Positions 33,155 to 43,116 are shown, counted from the stretch's first letter. The stretch: DNA of 64,000 nt from Gardnerella massiliensis (GCF_003408845.1 NZ_LRTV01000009.1:1-64000); one strand, 5' to 3'. A program made the numbers and translations. Notes: generated from the letters alone by a model not told the origin.

Positions 33155-35450
33155 GCACCAAACCAACCAATATCCGCAATCTTTGAGCCGCACAGCACGT
33201 TTCTCGCTAACTAGCGTTTTGTACACGCTCGTTAAGAAAGCACGTTTTGTTGTTGCTTTACTCACCATTGTTTCCCTCAGCTTACTCGTGAGCTGCGCTC
33301 CAGGACTTGAATCGCTAGGACTAGTTGGTTTAGCGCACGCAAAAACTGCCACAATAGCAGCACCTGCACGTTATTCGTCAAACAATCACGCGCCAACACA
33401 GAAACAGCGCACGGCACCATATGAAAACCCACGCAGCAAAGGAATTTCGCTCAGCATACTACAAGCAACCCCTGTAGTAAGCGATACCAGCGGATACCAT
33501 ATCACTATTAATCTTCAGGCAACTAACACTGCACTTCCCGAAGGCACGGTGCAAGTTGCCATAAACGCTGGGTACACGTTTGTTTCACGCACAGACATGC
33601 AAAATTGGGCGCAAGGACAGTCTCGCATACCAACGCTGCAAATCTTAGGCTCAGTTAAAACTAGCTCCCTTGCTGCAGGTACAAGCACAAAAGTACAATT
33701 TGACATTCCTGCCGACAATCCAGCATTAAAATCAATTTGGCATTGGGGACCAAAACCGCTCTCCATTACTTACTACTCTCAAAACTATTCACGATACAAA
33801 TCAATATCGTCTTTCCTGACGCGCTCCAACGTTGGACTTCACGCAACCGACGCTCCAACCATGAAACTTACTGCGGTTATGCCAATGCTGACACAAACAC
33901 AATACTCTATAAAATCTGATATTCCACAGCACATCTACAATATCGATTCGTTGCTGCAAACAAGCAAAAATAACACCCATCACATCCTTCAACAAGCCGA
34001 TTTAGCTAACAAACACGCAAAATTACAGACAATTGCAGATAGCAACACACTCCAAGCAGCACGATTACTATTCCTTCCATCCGCTTATATGCAACGAGCC
34101 GGGTTTGATATTAGCGCCTACGCCGACGAGCATAATCGAGAAGCGTACAGTTCTGCAGGCATTGCCCAATCCGTATGGTCAGCAAAAAATTCTCAAGCAA
34201 TAGTAAAAAACACAAACAACGAGACTGCACCACAATCTTACGCCTGGCAAACCGGCGGACGCTGGACACTCGAAGCGCTTGAGCAAGCAAAACGCAACGG
34301 TTACGATACCGTTCTTTCCACAGACGAATTTGATTCCAGCGCCTCACAATTTGCGTTGAGAAACGGCATATACGATATTGAAACCCCTGCCGGAAATGTG
34401 CGCGTGCTAGCTTCACAAGCGGTACTGAGCACCCTCGCGAACGGCAATCCTACCGATAACGAAGCAGTAGGCGAGCACACCCGAGCAGGCCGCATTAACC
34501 GACTTGTTGCACAAAGCGCGTTCTACCATATGGAGCAACCGTACTTGCCGCGCCATATTCTCGTAACTTTTTCCCAACATACCAGCGTCAGTGATATTGA
34601 TGCCACTATGAGCGCTTTAGAACAGTCCCCTTGGCTTTCGCTCAGCGACTTGAAATCTATGGCACAAACGCAGCAAGAAACCCTGCCTTATTGGAAACGC
34701 AACAATATTATGCGATCCATTCCTCACAGCAGCGCAATAAGTGCGGCAACCGCTCAAACGCGACGAAAAGCGCTAAACGATTTATCGCACCATAGGAACA
34801 ATACGCTACGCTTCGTCAACCATATTCTCGATTACCGGGCTGCGACCAAAGCAATCACTACCGAAGGCGACGCCCAAGCGCTTGCTAAACAAACGGCACA
34901 AACACGAAGCGTACTAAACGTAAAAATTTGGAAAAAATACGTATTACACTTATACGACTCAATCGCCCTACACGATTTGGTAAACAGATCCATTCAAAAA
35001 TCAACAGAAAGCACATCAACTCGCTTCACTCGCGCGCTTCTTTCCGGCATACGTATTATTGCACCTCACGATATTACAGCAGTGAGCGAAACAGCAAGCA
35101 TGCCGGTTACTATTAGCAACAATTACCGATATCCCGTCCAAGTGTATTTGTCTGCTGACACGCACGCTATGGAAATTGTCACCAATCGTAAAACCTTAGT
35201 AAATATTCCGGCAAATAGTGAAACGCAAGTTACGTTGCCGCTTCGTATTACTACTTCAACGCACACCAAAGTGACGTTTGTACTAGAAGACAGGCAGCAT
35301 CACGCATTCTCTCAGCCGCAAGGCACACTTATTACCAGTACGCTGCAAATTAATGACAAAAGCGGTACGATTATTATAATATTCGCTTTCATGCTTGGGT
35401 TGCTTGGTCTTTGGAGGCAATTCCACCGTAAAAAGGATCCGGACGAATGA
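33135..35450 (+). CDS. DUF6049 family secreted/membrane protein
   Basis: ~771 residues, the counterpart of mycobacterial Rv3909, which also lies between a NUDIX gene and mviN. An N-terminal hydrophobic segment (FVVALLTIVSLSLLVSCA) is followed by an extracytoplasmic part of ~700 residues with Ig-like strands near each end, and a C-terminal membrane helix (IIIIFAFMLGLLGLW) followed by a basic/acidic tail. Function unknown; the conserved link to MurJ suggests a role in peptidoglycan precursor export. The GTG at 33135 has AGGCGG seven bases upstream and overlaps the NUDIX gene by 20 bp. It overlaps murJ by four bases (ATGA). Confidence 0.85.
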   Translation: MTNLTRKHQTNQYPQSLSRTARFSLTSVLYTLVKKARFVVALLTIVSLSLLVSCAPGLESLGLVGLAHAKTATIAAPARYSSNNHAPTQKQRTAPYENPRSKGISLSILQATPVVSDTSGYHITINLQATNTALPEGTVQVAINAGYTFVSRTDMQNWAQGQSRIPTLQILGSVKTSSLAAGTSTKVQFDIPADNPALKSIWHWGPKPLSITYYSQNYSRYKSISSFLTRSNVGLHATDAPTMKLTAVMPMLTQTQYSIKSDIPQHIYNIDSLLQTSKNNTHHILQQADLANKHAKLQTIADSNTLQAARLLFLPSAYMQRAGFDISAYADEHNREAYSSAGIAQSVWSAKNSQAIVKNTNNETAPQSYAWQTGGRWTLEALEQAKRNGYDTVLSTDEFDSSASQFALRNGIYDIETPAGNVRVLASQAVLSTLANGNPTDNEAVGEHTRAGRINRLVAQSAFYHMEQPYLPRHILVTFSQHTSVSDIDATMSALEQSPWLSLSDLKSMAQTQQETLPYWKRNNIMRSIPHSSAISAATAQTRRKALNDLSHHRNNTLRFVNHILDYRAATKAITTEGDAQALAKQTAQTRSVLNVKIWKKYVLHLYDSIALHDLVNRSIQKSTESTSTRFTRALLSGIRIIAPHDITAVSETASMPVTISNNYRYPVQVYLSADTHAMEIVTNRKTLVNIPANSETQVTLPLRITTSTHTKVTFVLEDRQHHAFSQPQGTLITSTLQINDKSGTIIIIFAFMLGLLGLWRQFHRKKDPDE

Positions 35451-37231
35451 GCTCAATCGGTCGCAATTCTATGATTATGGCCAGCGGAACGGCGGCATCG
35501 CGCATCACCGGCCAAATACGCACTATTCTTCTTGCTGCAGCTCTTGGCACGACTGGCTTGGCAGCAAACGCATACCAAGCCGGCTCCATGATTCCTCAGC
35601 TTATTTACACGCTCGTTTCCGGCGGCATTTTTAATGCTGTGTTGGTACCACAAATAGTGCGTACTTTGGAAAAGAAAAATGCTGAAGACCGCTTAAATAA
35701 GCTTATTACTTTCGCAATTGTGCTACTTGCGGCCATCACTATTCTTATGGCTGCAGCAACGCCGCTACTTACTATTCTGTACGCCGGCGGCAGCGCTCAA
35801 ATGCAATCTCTTACTTATGCTTTTACGTTATGGTGCATGCCGCAAATCTTTTTCTACGGACTTTATACGGTTCTTGGACAGGTACTTGCAGCTAAAGGTC
35901 GTTTCGCAATGTACGCATGGAGCTCAGTTGCGGCGAATATTATCAGCTGCTGCGGCTTTGGCGTATTTATACTGCTTTTTGGAAAAGCAAATAGGGAACC
36001 ACTTGGGTTTTGGAATGGCACCTCTTTGCTTCTTACCGCAGGATTTTGGACGCTTGGTGTTGCTGCGCAGGCGTTGGTGTTGTTCTGGCCTTTGATGAAA
36101 AGCGGCATACATTACAAACCAAGCTGGGGTATACGAGATATTGGCTTGCGTTCTATGGGTCCAGTCGCCGCGTGGAGTGCCGGTATCGTAGCAATTACGC
36201 AGATTATTGTGATGATTAATACGCATATTACTACCAGCGTTCCTTTGGTTGCGGAACAAACTTTAGGCTTGGACCAGTTTGAAGTAGCTGGCAACGCAAC
36301 CTACCAAAATGCGTACACTATATTTCTACTTCCTTACTCTTTGGTTGCGGTATCGGTTGCGACAGCCATGTTCCCTAAGATTTCCCGGGCTGTGGCCTCA
36401 CACGATCTCCGCGTCGCACGCAACGACTTAAGTCGTGCACTGCGTCACGTTAGCCTTATTACCTGCTTTTTTGCTGTTGTTTTTATTGTTATTCCAATGC
36501 CTATTTCTTTAGCCCTCATTCCTTCTATTAGCCTTCAGGAAGCTGATTTGATGGCTGCACCACTTATGATGCTCGCTTTTGGATTGCCGCTTACTAGCAG
36601 CTACCTGATTATTCAACGCACCTTTTTTGCTTTTGAAGATGGGAAGCGACCTTTTATTTTTGCGTTCGCGCAGCTTGCTACTGAACTTATTGCTTTCGTT
36701 TCTTGCGTCAAGTTTTTGCCGGCAACTTACTGGGTTACTGCGTTGGGTGCTTGCGTTTCCATGAGTTTCTTCCTCACGTTCCCTTCGTTGGTTAGAATGT
36801 TACGTCATCGTTTTCATAATGATTTGGACGATCGTCGTCTCATAGTTTCACACGCAAAAATTGTTGCAGCTTCGCTGATTGCTATCATCGTGGGATTGAT
36901 AGTACGTGATCCGTTGGTAAAAGTTTTGTGCCTTAACGATCCTGCTACGCATGGGGTTGCACGTTGGCTTCATGCCGTAATCGTTTGCGCAATAGTTACT
37001 ATTGTTGCTGCAGTTGCGTATATAGTGATTTTGGTTTTGTTAAAAACAAGCGAACTTGTGGACTTGTCGGCTCCGCTGGTACGTAAAATCGCGCAGAAAA
37101 TTCCGGCTTTGACACCACTATCTGAGCATCTTTCGCAAATTAGTGATCTTGCGCAACATGACGAACAGCATAGCGATGCCGAGAGCCGCGCACCTAGAAA
37201 AGTGCGTTCTCACTCGTCAATTAGTGAGTAA
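35447..37231 (+). CDS. murJ: Lipid II flippase MurJ (MviN)
   Basis: 594 residues with ~14 predicted membrane segments of the MOP superfamily. Early marks are SSIGRNSMIMASGTAASRITGQIRT, GLAANAYQAGSMIPQ and LVSGGIFNAVLVPQIVR. It translocates undecaprenyl-linked peptidoglycan precursor to the outer leaflet. The cytoplasmic kinase-like and extracytoplasmic domains fused to MviN in mycobacteria are absent; a separate pseudokinase gene follows 136 bp downstream. It is translationally coupled to the DUF6049 gene (ATGA overlap). The C-terminal ~45 residues are hydrophilic. Confidence 0.95.
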   Translation: MSSIGRNSMIMASGTAASRITGQIRTILLAAALGTTGLAANAYQAGSMIPQLIYTLVSGGIFNAVLVPQIVRTLEKKNAEDRLNKLITFAIVLLAAITILMAAATPLLTILYAGGSAQMQSLTYAFTLWCMPQIFFYGLYTVLGQVLAAKGRFAMYAWSSVAANIISCCGFGVFILLFGKANREPLGFWNGTSLLLTAGFWTLGVAAQALVLFWPLMKSGIHYKPSWGIRDIGLRSMGPVAAWSAGIVAITQIIVMINTHITTSVPLVAEQTLGLDQFEVAGNATYQNAYTIFLLPYSLVAVSVATAMFPKISRAVASHDLRVARNDLSRALRHVSLITCFFAVVFIVIPMPISLALIPSISLQEADLMAAPLMMLAFGLPLTSSYLIIQRTFFAFEDGKRPFIFAFAQLATELIAFVSCVKFLPATYWVTALGACVSMSFFLTFPSLVRMLRHRFHNDLDDRRLIVSHAKIVAASLIAIIVGLIVRDPLVKVLCLNDPATHGVARWLHAVIVCAIVTIVAAVAYIVILVLLKTSELVDLSAPLVRKIAQKIPALTPLSEHLSQISDLAQHDEQHSDAESRAPRKVRSHSSISE

Positions 37232-37366
37232 GAGTTTTAATTTTGGAAATTATTACAATATAAGCAAAATTTACGGTACATAACATGCCATTTCATCGGT
37301 ACAATGAGATGGTAGTAAGAAATATTTTGTCACCTATTTACTTGTGCGTAGGAAGATGAGGAATAC

Positions 37367-39610
37367 ATGGAACCTCGCTTGGGAGATATTGTGCTGAATC
37401 GATACGTATTGGTATCCCTTTTGCGCAATGAAGCAGGCTTGCAAGTGTGGCAGGCTAATGACCGCATACTTACGCAAGATTGCCAACTTTTTATTGTACG
37501 CGACTCACGTTTCCTGCCGGAAGTTAATACTATTGCTTCTACGCTCGCGCTTTCTCATAACCGTAAATTTACGCAAGTGCTACAGTTACAGCACCACGAT
37601 AATATTGCGATTATTATTACTTCACTTGACCGCGGTGTTACGCTCGACGACTATCTAGCGAAAAAAGATGCACCATTAAGCAATGAAGCAGTGCGCACAA
37701 TTGTTGCGGAAACAGCCCAGGCTTTAAGTAGACTGCTTGCTAATAATATTACGCATCACGCCATCGCTAGTGACACCGTGCGAATTACTCCAACTGGTAT
37801 AGAACTTGCTGACACTCCGGTAAGCCCTCTATTAGAGGATAGGACGCAGTTGGAAGACGAAAAGCACCCTCCACGGATGCATGATGCTGAACATACGGCT
37901 ACTCGCCAACTCGCTTCGCTGCTGTATGCTTTGCTCACTAGAACTTCTTCTCGTGTACAAGCTCGTTTTGATGCGGCTATGCTGCCAGATAATACTCCTT
38001 CAGAATTTAGGATGATTTGTACACGCAGCTTATCTAACCACAAAGACGGCAATGGTAGCAATGTGGTTCCTATGGCTTCTATTGCTGAACTTACCGCTCT
38101 TTTGGGCTCTTACACGCCGTTATCTCGACTTACTAAGCAAGATATTGATCTCGATGGGAAAACGAGCGCAGCTTCTATTAGTAACGTTCGTTTGCGTCAT
38201 ACGGAAGATGCTTTTCTGTTACCGTTGCCGGAGGATCTCACCCAAAGTGAGGAACAGTTTGAAGCACAACTTATTCAGCAGAGCAATATACATAGCGACG
38301 ACGTTACTGCTACCTCTGAGTCGAGTTCGCTTACGGCACTTGCGACTGGTACAGGAAGTTCCGCTAAGTTAAGTAATAGCATTAAGAATGCTGGCAAAAC
38401 GCTTGGCTCGCTTCTTAAACGTAACAGCGCCAACGCTAAAAGTGATGACAATAACGGATTCGAGGACGACAGCAATACTAATACCGACATTGATTTCCAT
38501 GATATTGCTGCAGCTGAAATGGCGAATATTCTTGCTCCTACTGAGCTTGATACGGGTGATGCTATATTCCCAACTTTATCGTCTTCGTATAAGCATTTTC
38601 CGGATCCAGCGACCTCGCGGAACGTTCTTGACCATGCTAGTAACTCTGAGAATCAATCGGCACAAAGTAGCATAAGTGAAACGGGTGTTACAGGAACGTT
38701 TGATTTTGAACATTTGCTTGCCGAAAATGCACAACACACAACGTTGCTGTCTCGTCCGCAAAACTTGACGTCAGAAGGTGAGTCCACAGGCCGAGTTCCT
38801 GTAGTTGATACCCATGGCAGGTTTATAGCTCCTGGCGAAGAATCGGCGCGCGCGCTTCAAGATGAACGCAATAATGACGACAACGATTCTCTTGCTAATA
38901 ACGCACCTTCACTGCCACCAAGTTTCCAACCTCGCGAACAGGCTGCCGCATCACAAAAACAAAAATCTCGAAATAATAATGCTATTGCAGACGCGAAGAT
39001 TTGGTGGGGTCTTTCAACAAAAGTTATCGCTATTGGCGCGGTATTTTTGCTGCTTGTAGCTGGTTTAGCGTTAGCATTGCACGGCTTGTTTGGCACACAC
39101 GAAAATACAGACGGTTTCGGAAATAACGAAACGTGGGATAGTACCAATGTTGAAAATGTGCCGTTTGGTAGTCAAGGAGTTCTTCCGCAAGAAAAGCAGT
39201 CAACTAAGAAGAATGCCGGACGCAAGCAAACTGGACGCAAGCAGGTTCGCGCTGTGCCAAAACCTAAGATGCCAACGAATACGGTTGCTTATAAGGCTGA
39301 CCGTTACCAATTCTTGAGTTTCCCAGCGCAGCAGAATGGCTACGGCTATTACATTCATTTAACCGAGCCACAACCGGTGTATCGTCTTGTAATTTCGATT
39401 CGCACTTCAGGTGGCCATGCTTATTTGATTGCGAACGCTACGAATGATCCTACTAAAGGCACACAAGTAGCAGAATTTACATTCGACGAAAGCGGCACTA
39501 CTGACGTAAAGTTGAAGAAGATTGTGAAATCGCAAGACTTTATGCTGTGGGTTCCAAAAGATAGCATGCCGAATAATAGTCTTTATATTAATTCTATTAA
39601 GCTGTACTAG
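37367..39610 (+). CDS. Membrane pseudokinase-like protein, partner of MurJ
   Basis: 747 residues. The first ~260 resemble a Ser/Thr kinase domain but lack the key residues: where HRD...N is expected there is HHAIASDTVRIT, and where DFG is expected LADTPVS. It is therefore probably a pseudokinase, as known for the MviN-fused domain in mycobacteria. A long Ser/Asp/Asn-rich linker follows (~270-540), a membrane helix (VIAIGAVFLLLVAGLALALHG, ~555), a basic Lys/Arg segment, and an extracytoplasmic C-terminal domain of ~130 residues that looks like a beta-sandwich. GAGGA precedes the ATG. Confidence 0.85.
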   Translation: MEPRLGDIVLNRYVLVSLLRNEAGLQVWQANDRILTQDCQLFIVRDSRFLPEVNTIASTLALSHNRKFTQVLQLQHHDNIAIIITSLDRGVTLDDYLAKKDAPLSNEAVRTIVAETAQALSRLLANNITHHAIASDTVRITPTGIELADTPVSPLLEDRTQLEDEKHPPRMHDAEHTATRQLASLLYALLTRTSSRVQARFDAAMLPDNTPSEFRMICTRSLSNHKDGNGSNVVPMASIAELTALLGSYTPLSRLTKQDIDLDGKTSAASISNVRLRHTEDAFLLPLPEDLTQSEEQFEAQLIQQSNIHSDDVTATSESSSLTALATGTGSSAKLSNSIKNAGKTLGSLLKRNSANAKSDDNNGFEDDSNTNTDIDFHDIAAAEMANILAPTELDTGDAIFPTLSSSYKHFPDPATSRNVLDHASNSENQSAQSSISETGVTGTFDFEHLLAENAQHTTLLSRPQNLTSEGESTGRVPVVDTHGRFIAPGEESARALQDERNNDDNDSLANNAPSLPPSFQPREQAAASQKQKSRNNNAIADAKIWWGLSTKVIAIGAVFLLLVAGLALALHGLFGTHENTDGFGNNETWDSTNVENVPFGSQGVLPQEKQSTKKNAGRKQTGRKQVRAVPKPKMPTNTVAYKADRYQFLSFPAQQNGYGYYIHLTEPQPVYRLVISIRTSGGHAYLIANATNDPTKGTQVAEFTFDESGTTDVKLKKIVKSQDFMLWVPKDSMPNNSLYINSIKLY

Positions 39611-39642
39611 CACTAATGGCACAGTTGGCTGGCTCACAGTAT

Positions 39643-39737
39643 GGTTAGTAGGTTAGTTGATTTGTTAGTTAGTTAGTTAGTTAATTAATTAGTTAACCAA
39701 TTAGTTATTTAATTGGCTAATTAGTTGATTGGTTAAT
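39643..39737. repeat. GTTA simple repeat and TTAGTT-rich tract upstream of trxB
   Basis: Five perfect GTTA units (39664-39683) sit in a ~95-bp tract made almost wholly of TTAGTT/TTAATT variants, some forming inverted pairs (ACCAATTAG / CTAATTAGT-like). It ends just before the trxB ribosome binding site. Confidence 0.85.
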
Positions 39738-39759
39738 AGTAGTTTAGGGGTAACAATTT

Positions 39760-40701
39760 ATGGAAAATCAGACGCGCAAAGTAATTATTATCGGCTCCGG
39801 CCCCGCAGGATACACTGCCGCAATATACCTGGGCCGAGCAGGATATCGACCACTTGTTATTGCCGGCGCACTCACTCCTGGTGGACAACTTATGAATACC
39901 ACCGAAGTGGAGAATTATCCAGGATTCCCCGATGGTATTTTAGGCCCTGATCTAATGGAAGGTATGCAGCGTCAGGCCGAAAAATTTGGAGCGGAAATTC
40001 TTTTAGACGACGTTACTTCTGTAGACTTTAACGGCCCGGTAAAACGCGTAACTGTAGACGAGGGTGTAACTTACGAAGCTGAGGCTGTTATCGTCTCTAC
40101 AGGCTCACAGGTACGCAAATTGGGCGTGCCTGGTGAGCAGGAGTATTCTGGACGAGGCGTATCCTATTGTGCAACATGCGACGGTTTCTTCTTCCGAGGG
40201 AAGCCGATTACTGTTGTTGGCGGCGGAGATTCTGCTTTTGAAGAAGCACAATTCCTTACACGTTTTGGCTCGTCTGTGACTTTAATTCACCGACGCAATG
40301 AGTTCCGCGCTTCAAAAATTATGGTTGATCGCGCAAAAGAAAACAAAAAAATTAAGTTCTTGACGAGTAGCGTAGTTGACGCTGTACACGGCAACGACAC
40401 AGAGGCTACTTCAATTACCGTTCGCAATGTTACTACGGGGGAGACGCAGGAAGTTGAATCTGCTGGATTGTTTGTCGCTATCGGACACACTCCTGCAACG
40501 AAATTCCTTAACGGCGCACTGAATCTTAACGAAGATGGCACTATTGTAGTGGACGGCGCTTCGACGCGCACGTCTGTTGAGGGCGTATTTGCGTGCGGAG
40601 ATGTAGTTGACAGCGTGTACCGTCAAGCTATTTCCGCAGCTGGTATGGGCTGCCGTGCCGCTCTTGATGCGCAAGATTATCTTAATGAAAAAGAAAATTA
40701 A
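39760..40701 (+). CDS. trxB: Thioredoxin reductase
   Basis: A 313-residue NADPH-dependent flavoenzyme. FAD site GSGPAGYTAAIY near residue 12, redox-active CATCDGFFF near residue 137, NADPH site GGGDSAFEEAQF, and a closing GVFACGDVVD. Full length. It lies after the murJ/pseudokinase genes as in other Actinobacteria, but no trxA follows. AGGGG lies about nine bases before the ATG. The spacer upstream is a TTAG-rich simple repeat, so promoter or leader length may vary between strains. Confidence 0.96.
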   Translation: MENQTRKVIIIGSGPAGYTAAIYLGRAGYRPLVIAGALTPGGQLMNTTEVENYPGFPDGILGPDLMEGMQRQAEKFGAEILLDDVTSVDFNGPVKRVTVDEGVTYEAEAVIVSTGSQVRKLGVPGEQEYSGRGVSYCATCDGFFFRGKPITVVGGGDSAFEEAQFLTRFGSSVTLIHRRNEFRASKIMVDRAKENKKIKFLTSSVVDAVHGNDTEATSITVRNVTTGETQEVESAGLFVAIGHTPATKFLNGALNLNEDGTIVVDGASTRTSVEGVFACGDVVDSVYRQAISAAGMGCRAALDAQDYLNEKEN

Positions 40702-40821
40702 GAAAGAAAATTAAGAGTTGCTTAAGTAGGTGCAAACCGCTGATAAATCTCATAATGTAGCATATATCGCGCAAAGTTTACGCTTGCTCGCTGCTCTTTA
40801 GCATTTAAATACATATAACAA

Positions 40822-40909
40822 TCGGCTGGGATTGTTCCACGTGAAACAGAGAAAAATACCGTACTTTTCTATATCTTCCGCTAATTTCACGTAAAACTTA
40901 CCCAGCCGA
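40822..40909. repeat. Inverted-repeat element carrying parS, copy 1
   Basis: Outer arms TCGGCTGGG / CCCAGCCGA (9 bp, perfect). Inward, both arms continue with related parS-like cores: GTTCCACGTGAAAC on the left and, read from the other strand, GTTTTACGTGAAAT on the right. A central AGAAAA / TTTTCT pair completes a large imperfect hairpin. Confidence 0.8.
40833..40848. promoter_or_regulatory. parS-like site 1
   Basis: TGTTCCACGTGAAACA fits the parS consensus TGTTNCACGTGAAACA exactly. It lies in the left arm of the inverted-repeat element downstream of trxB. Confidence 0.85.
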
Positions 40910-40989
40910 AATATCACAATATTAATTTATAAAACTACACAGCTAACTATAAATTAGCCGATAGTATTGTAGTTGCTTTGTCACCTACA

Positions 40990-42828
40990 CTACATAGCAG
41001 CTGGTTCTGCAGCTGGCTCTGCATTAGAAACTGCATCCGCAGTTACAGGCTCAACCTGATTAGAATCTAAGGAATTATGCGCAGAAACATCAACATCATA
41101 AAAATCACCGATGTCATTGCTGAAATCAGCTAGATTATCTAACTCCGCAATATCAAAATCATCAAAATTCGAATCAAAAGACATGAATTTATCATCGAAA
41201 TTAACTGCAGATTGCGGATTATCATCGCCATAATCCGAAGAAGAATCATCATACAATAAACCTGGATCACTCAAATCCAAATCAAAATCAAAATCATCAA
41301 AATCAGCTGCAAATTGTTGATTATCATCGCCATAATCCGAAGAAGAATCATCATACAATAAACCTGGATCACTCAAATCCAAATCAAAATCAAAATCATC
41401 AAAATCAGCTGCAAATTGCGGATTATCATCGCCATAATCCGAAGAAGAATCCTTAGAAGAATCCTTTGCATCTTCTGGCTCTTTTATGTCTACAGTACTG
41501 GTATTTGCATCACCATGATTATCTGCTGGCTCAATATCTTTGTCATCATTAGAATCTGGCTCAATATGTTTGACATCATTAAAATCTGGATCACAACCTT
41601 GCGAACACCAAGTTGTGGAATATGAAATATCAATCTTTTTATCGCCTCTTTCCTGTTTTAACTTTTTGATAACATCACTGTCTTTTAACTTAGCGCTAAC
41701 TACTAACACCGCATTCCCAGGCAAACTCTTTAATGGAGAATAATCGCCAATTTTATCGCAACAAGTAATATCTAAGTAGCTAAGATACGGAATCTGCTTT
41801 ATTGTGCTTATATCTTTCACAATCGAATCAGAAATATCAAGGAAAGTAAGATTTTTTAGATTACCCAAAGGAGATATGTCAGAAACATTATGAATTTGCA
41901 TCTCCAGTTTTTTTAACTTTGTAAGTCCCTTGAGAGCATCGACGCTAGTAGCCTTATTAGTAACAACATGCAAATTAGTGACGTCAGTGAGATTCTTCAA
42001 AGGAGAAAGATCAGGAGCATCCCAAATATATAACCATAAATCTTTTAACTTTGTAAGTCCTTTGAGAGCATCAATGTTAGTAGCAGCACTGCTATAAATA
42101 CCCAAGTCTGTTAGATTGGTGAGATTCTTCAAAGGAGAAAGATCAGAAACACTAGATGCATGTAATACCAAATGCTCTAACTTCGTAAGCCCCTTAATAG
42201 CATCAAGACTCTTCAAATAATTAGCATCAATATCTAAATCAGTAAGATTGGCGAATCTTTCCAAAGGAGATAAATCAGGATCCCCAGAAACTCTCACAGA
42301 TAAAGTCGTTAGATTTTTTGTTACACCCTTCAAAGAAGAAAAATCGCAAGTTTTTGTACTGTTGCGAATCATAATATACAATTTTGTTAAATTCTGCAGC
42401 TTTGCTAATGGCGAAAAATCAAAACCTACATCTCCAGTTAAGTGAAGATCTTGAACATTTGAAAAATATTGAAGATCAGAAAGATCTGAAACATTTTTAT
42501 CTGAAGATTGAGGATCAACGTCAACACCTTCAGGTTTATTGTATGAATATCCTAAATCAAGAAATACAGGATATACCATTTTTTTAGCATCAGCATAAGT
42601 AATATCAGTGGCATCTTTACCAATTACTTGGTAATCTTTCAAAGCACCAAGTATGTTCTTCTTAAAAATTTCATTCTTAAAGTGAATAACATCGTTGTCA
42701 TTATGCTCTGCAGAAGTACTCGTAGTATTTGAAGCAGCAAAAGCGGTCTGAGGAACAACAGCGAAAGCAAATCCACTCAGCAATGTTGCCCCAGCGGCAA
42801 ATGCGGCAATAGCCTTCTTGGTTAACAT
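40990..42828 (-). CDS. Secreted leucine-rich-repeat protein with acidic tandem repeats
   Basis: 612 residues: signal peptide (FAAGATLLSGFAFAVVPQTAFA), then 9-10 internalin-like LRRs of ~22-24 residues (for example LSPLKNLTNLTDLGIYSS), a linker, and a C-terminal region with an Asp/Phe/Ser-rich 34-residue unit (SSSDYGDDN...DFDFDLDLSDPGLLY) in two full copies and a partial third. The end, ADAVSNAEPAAEPAAM, is shared with the neighbouring secreted protein. No LPXTG, lipobox or C-terminal membrane helix is visible, so the attachment mode is unknown. LRRs suggest protein binding at the surface. AAGGG precedes the ATG. Probably monocistronic. Confidence 0.85.
   Translation of the reverse strand: MLTKKAIAAFAAGATLLSGFAFAVVPQTAFAASNTTSTSAEHNDNDVIHFKNEIFKKNILGALKDYQVIGKDATDITYADAKKMVYPVFLDLGYSYNKPEGVDVDPQSSDKNVSDLSDLQYFSNVQDLHLTGDVGFDFSPLAKLQNLTKLYIMIRNSTKTCDFSSLKGVTKNLTTLSVRVSGDPDLSPLERFANLTDLDIDANYLKSLDAIKGLTKLEHLVLHASSVSDLSPLKNLTNLTDLGIYSSAATNIDALKGLTKLKDLWLYIWDAPDLSPLKNLTDVTNLHVVTNKATSVDALKGLTKLKKLEMQIHNVSDISPLGNLKNLTFLDISDSIVKDISTIKQIPYLSYLDITCCDKIGDYSPLKSLPGNAVLVVSAKLKDSDVIKKLKQERGDKKIDISYSTTWCSQGCDPDFNDVKHIEPDSNDDKDIEPADNHGDANTSTVDIKEPEDAKDSSKDSSSDYGDDNPQFAADFDDFDFDLDLSDPGLLYDDSSSDYGDDNQQFAADFDDFDFDLDLSDPGLLYDDSSSDYGDDNPQSAVNFDDKFMSFDSNFDDFDIAELDNLADFSNDIGDFYDVDVSAHNSLDSNQVEPVTADAVSNAEPAAEPAAM
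41221..41445. repeat. 102-bp tandem repeat inside the LRR gene
   Basis: Units start at 41221, 41323 and 41425 (102 bp, 34 codons, in frame); the third is partial. Near-identical copies suggest recent expansion and likely copy-number variation between strains. Confidence 0.9.
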
Positions 42829-43107
42829 ATCTTTCCCTTTCTTAATATCTCATACGCAAACGCATAAGCAACTACCTACAAATTTATTGTGAAATATGCA
42901 CTAACCTGAATAATTTTGCGAGCAGCGCTTCGACTAGCATAAGCACACTACCTACAGAAATCAAGGTATTCAATGGATATTGCACATACATTTCATTACT
43001 CACACAATGTCACATACAAAATGCCCAATGAATAAAACCATGGCCATACGTGAAAGCAAATTCACATTAATAAAAATACCAACAACGGCCCAACCGTAAT
43101 TCCTAAT
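42829..43107. other. Spacer upstream of the LRR gene
   Basis: AT-rich; it should contain the promoter and leader of the leftward LRR gene. No conserved ORF or strong structure is seen apart from the duplicated segment that begins at 43108. Confidence 0.4.
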
Positions 43108-43116
43108 ATATAACAA

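Larger units (their letters stand above)
40813..41043. repeat. Long duplicated segment, copy 1
   Basis: 231 bp almost identical to 43108-43350. It covers the shared C-terminal codons of the LRR protein, its 3' flank and the parS-bearing inverted-repeat element. It differs from copy 2 by two substitutions and a 12-bp deletion. Confidence 0.95.

Noticed and set aside
40881-40896. ATTTCACGTAAAAC in the right arm of the inverted-repeat element as a further parS
   Set aside because: Two or more mismatches to the consensus; recorded as part of the element but not counted as a site.
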